Below are positions 5,325 through 6,056 of a DNA stretch of 6,056 nucleotides, in pieces; the stretch's first letter is position 1, and each line of letters begins with the position of its first letter. Under the pieces are notes generated by a model. That model worked only from the letters and a program-made list of their open reading frames with translations. It ran no database searches and was not told the DNA's origin. Where the stretch lies: assembly GCA_027297025.1 (NCBI GenBank), contig JAPUIM010000035.1, positions 1 through 6,056 on the forward strand, read 5' to 3'. The DNA is from Bacteroidota bacterium (lineage in GTDB: Bacteria; Bacteroidota; Bacteroidia; Cytophagales; Cyclobacteriaceae). The position numbers and the translations under genes are program-made.

Positions 5325-6056
5325 TCATCTGATAATTAAATTTCCTTCCGAATCTAATCGCACGGTTTCAATTTTACTTATTGCATTCTGGTTCAGGGGG
5401 CCAAAAATATGTGGATAAAGCTGGTCTCCTTCACTGGAAATTTCATATTTTATCTCACTATTTACCTTTAGGGGATCAATTACAATTATCAATAATTGAT
5501 TTGGCCTGGAGAAATGTCTATTGTAAGTGGCCCTTATTTGTTTCCATGACGAGGCATGAATAAACCCTTGCTTGAGGAGTGAGTCCGGTTTATAATAACC
5601 TTCATTTAGCTGTTTTTTCCAGGATTTTTTGAGAGCGAGATGATAGATCATGGATTCCTTTTTCTTTAAGTCTTTATTAGCGGGAAGGAGGGAATTGATA
5701 AATTCCACAAACACTCTTAAGTTTTGGCTTATTTGGTGAAGTGGGAAATCTTGTTCATTGAAAAAAATATCGATGGTAATTGTAGTAATTCCCCTCCAGC
5801 CATAATAGAAGCTGATGAGTCCTACAAAAAATATAATAAGAAGGAGCCAGGGGTCCAAAGAATTTTCGATGATCCCAATGAAACTTAAAGGGGCAAGAAT
5901 ACCGCCTGCTACCAGCGGCAAAAGGAGTTTTCGATCATTAAAGTTGATCTCTTTTATCAGGTTGAGTTCAAACTGGTAAGATTTCCCTTTTTGTATAATT
6001 ATCAACTCATGATCTCCCAACAAGATTTTATTTTGAGCATCATCTGATTTTCCCAG
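5325..6056 (-). CDS. Membrane protein with PH-like N-terminus and C-terminal DUF952 domain (5' end beyond window)
   Basis: The frame is open to the right edge. The first recognised start codon inside is TTG at 6023-6021, and 11 further codons with no ATG, GTG or TTG precede it, so the true start is probably outside. Numbering from that TTG, 232 residues are seen. Residues 1-32 form short strands (ELIIIQKGKSYQFELNLI) that look like the front of a small PH-like domain. Two hydrophobic segments follow at about 33-52 and 59-76, a likely helical hairpin in the inner membrane. After a lysine-rich linker (KKKES, 120-124), residues 125-225 match DUF952: MIYHLA, W, GYYKPDSL, GFIHAS at 153-158, an NR, LLIIVIDP, and YPHIFGPL at 203-210. 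Standalone DUF952 proteins are about 110 residues, so this is a fusion. The function of DUF952 is unknown; from memory it has been grouped with ADP-ribosyltransferase-like folds, which I cannot verify. Stop is TGA. Confidence 0.8.
   Translation of the reverse strand: MGKSDDAQNKILLGDHELIIIQKGKSYQFELNLIKEINFNDRKLLLPLVAGGILAPLSFIGIIENSLDPWLLLIIFFVGLISFYYGWRGITTITIDIFFNEQDFPLHQISQNLRVFVEFINSLLPANKDLKKKESMIYHLALKKSWKKQLNEGYYKPDSLLKQGFIHASSWKQIRATYNRHFSRPNQLLIIVIDPLKVNSEIKYEISSEGDQLYPHIFGPLNQNAISKIETVRLDSEGNLIIR
5655..5663 (-). promoter_or_regulatory. Possible internal ribosome binding site for a standalone DUF952 product
   Basis: AAAAAGGAA on the minus strand lies 3 nt (4 nt counted from the AGGA core) before an in-frame ATG at 5651-5649. 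That ATG is codon 125 and falls exactly where standalone DUF952 proteins begin (M-I-Y-H). Initiation here would give a 108-residue soluble DUF952 protein. The purine run also encodes the lysine-rich linker, so it may be incidental. Confidence 0.3.

Noticed and set aside
5381..5563. Plus-strand open frame of 60 codons opposite the DUF952 domain
   Set aside because: It overlaps the most conserved part of the DUF952 domain on the other strand and has no features of its own.
1..6056. CRISPR array, insertion sequence, tRNA or rRNA gene, toxin-antitoxin pair or defence island
   Set aside because: No repeated units, inverted terminal repeats, transposase, tRNA-like cloverleaf or known defence domains were seen. 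The PhoH protein lacks the PIN domain of PhoH2 toxins.

Overview
The window is an ordinary-looking chromosomal stretch from a member of the Bacteroidota, most likely the Cytophagales (Cyclobacteriaceae-like). This rests on AT-rich intergenic DNA, the style of the PhoH, GpsA and PlsB-like proteins, and two perfect matches to the Bacteroidota -7 promoter box TAnnTTTG in front of genes. The placement is by recognition of protein families; no search was run.

Layout. Bases 1-139 hold the last 45 codons of an unidentified plus-strand reading frame. An AT-rich convergent gap (140-263) follows. A minus-strand pair comes next: phoH (1654-704) and, 2 bp after it, an ElaA-like GNAT acetyltransferase (701-264). 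An 88 bp divergent promoter region (1655-1742) separates phoH from a plus-strand SAM hydrolase/DUF62 family gene (1743-2519). That gene ends 14 bp from the convergent end of a second minus-strand cluster. Read in the direction of transcription, this cluster is a membrane-anchored DUF952 protein (from beyond the right edge to 5325), a PlsB-like glycerol-3-phosphate acyltransferase (5252-3564) and gpsA (3583-2534), whose start lies 20 bp inside the acyltransferase gene.

How the genes work together. GpsA reduces dihydroxyacetone phosphate to sn-glycerol-3-phosphate, and the PlsB-like enzyme is predicted to acylate it. The overlapping pair is therefore a phospholipid-entry module with likely translational coupling. 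PhoH (KH-like domain plus P-loop ATPase, probably RNA-linked) and the GNAT are coupled by a 2 bp gap, but no shared pathway is evident. The SAM hydrolase family protein departs from the usual family signatures.

No mobile element, CRISPR array, RNA gene or defence system is visible. The less ordinary points are the PH-like/two-helix/DUF952 fusion with a possible internal start, the divergent SAM hydrolase motifs, and three consecutive cases (phoH, GNAT, gpsA) where the reading frame forces a non-ATG start.
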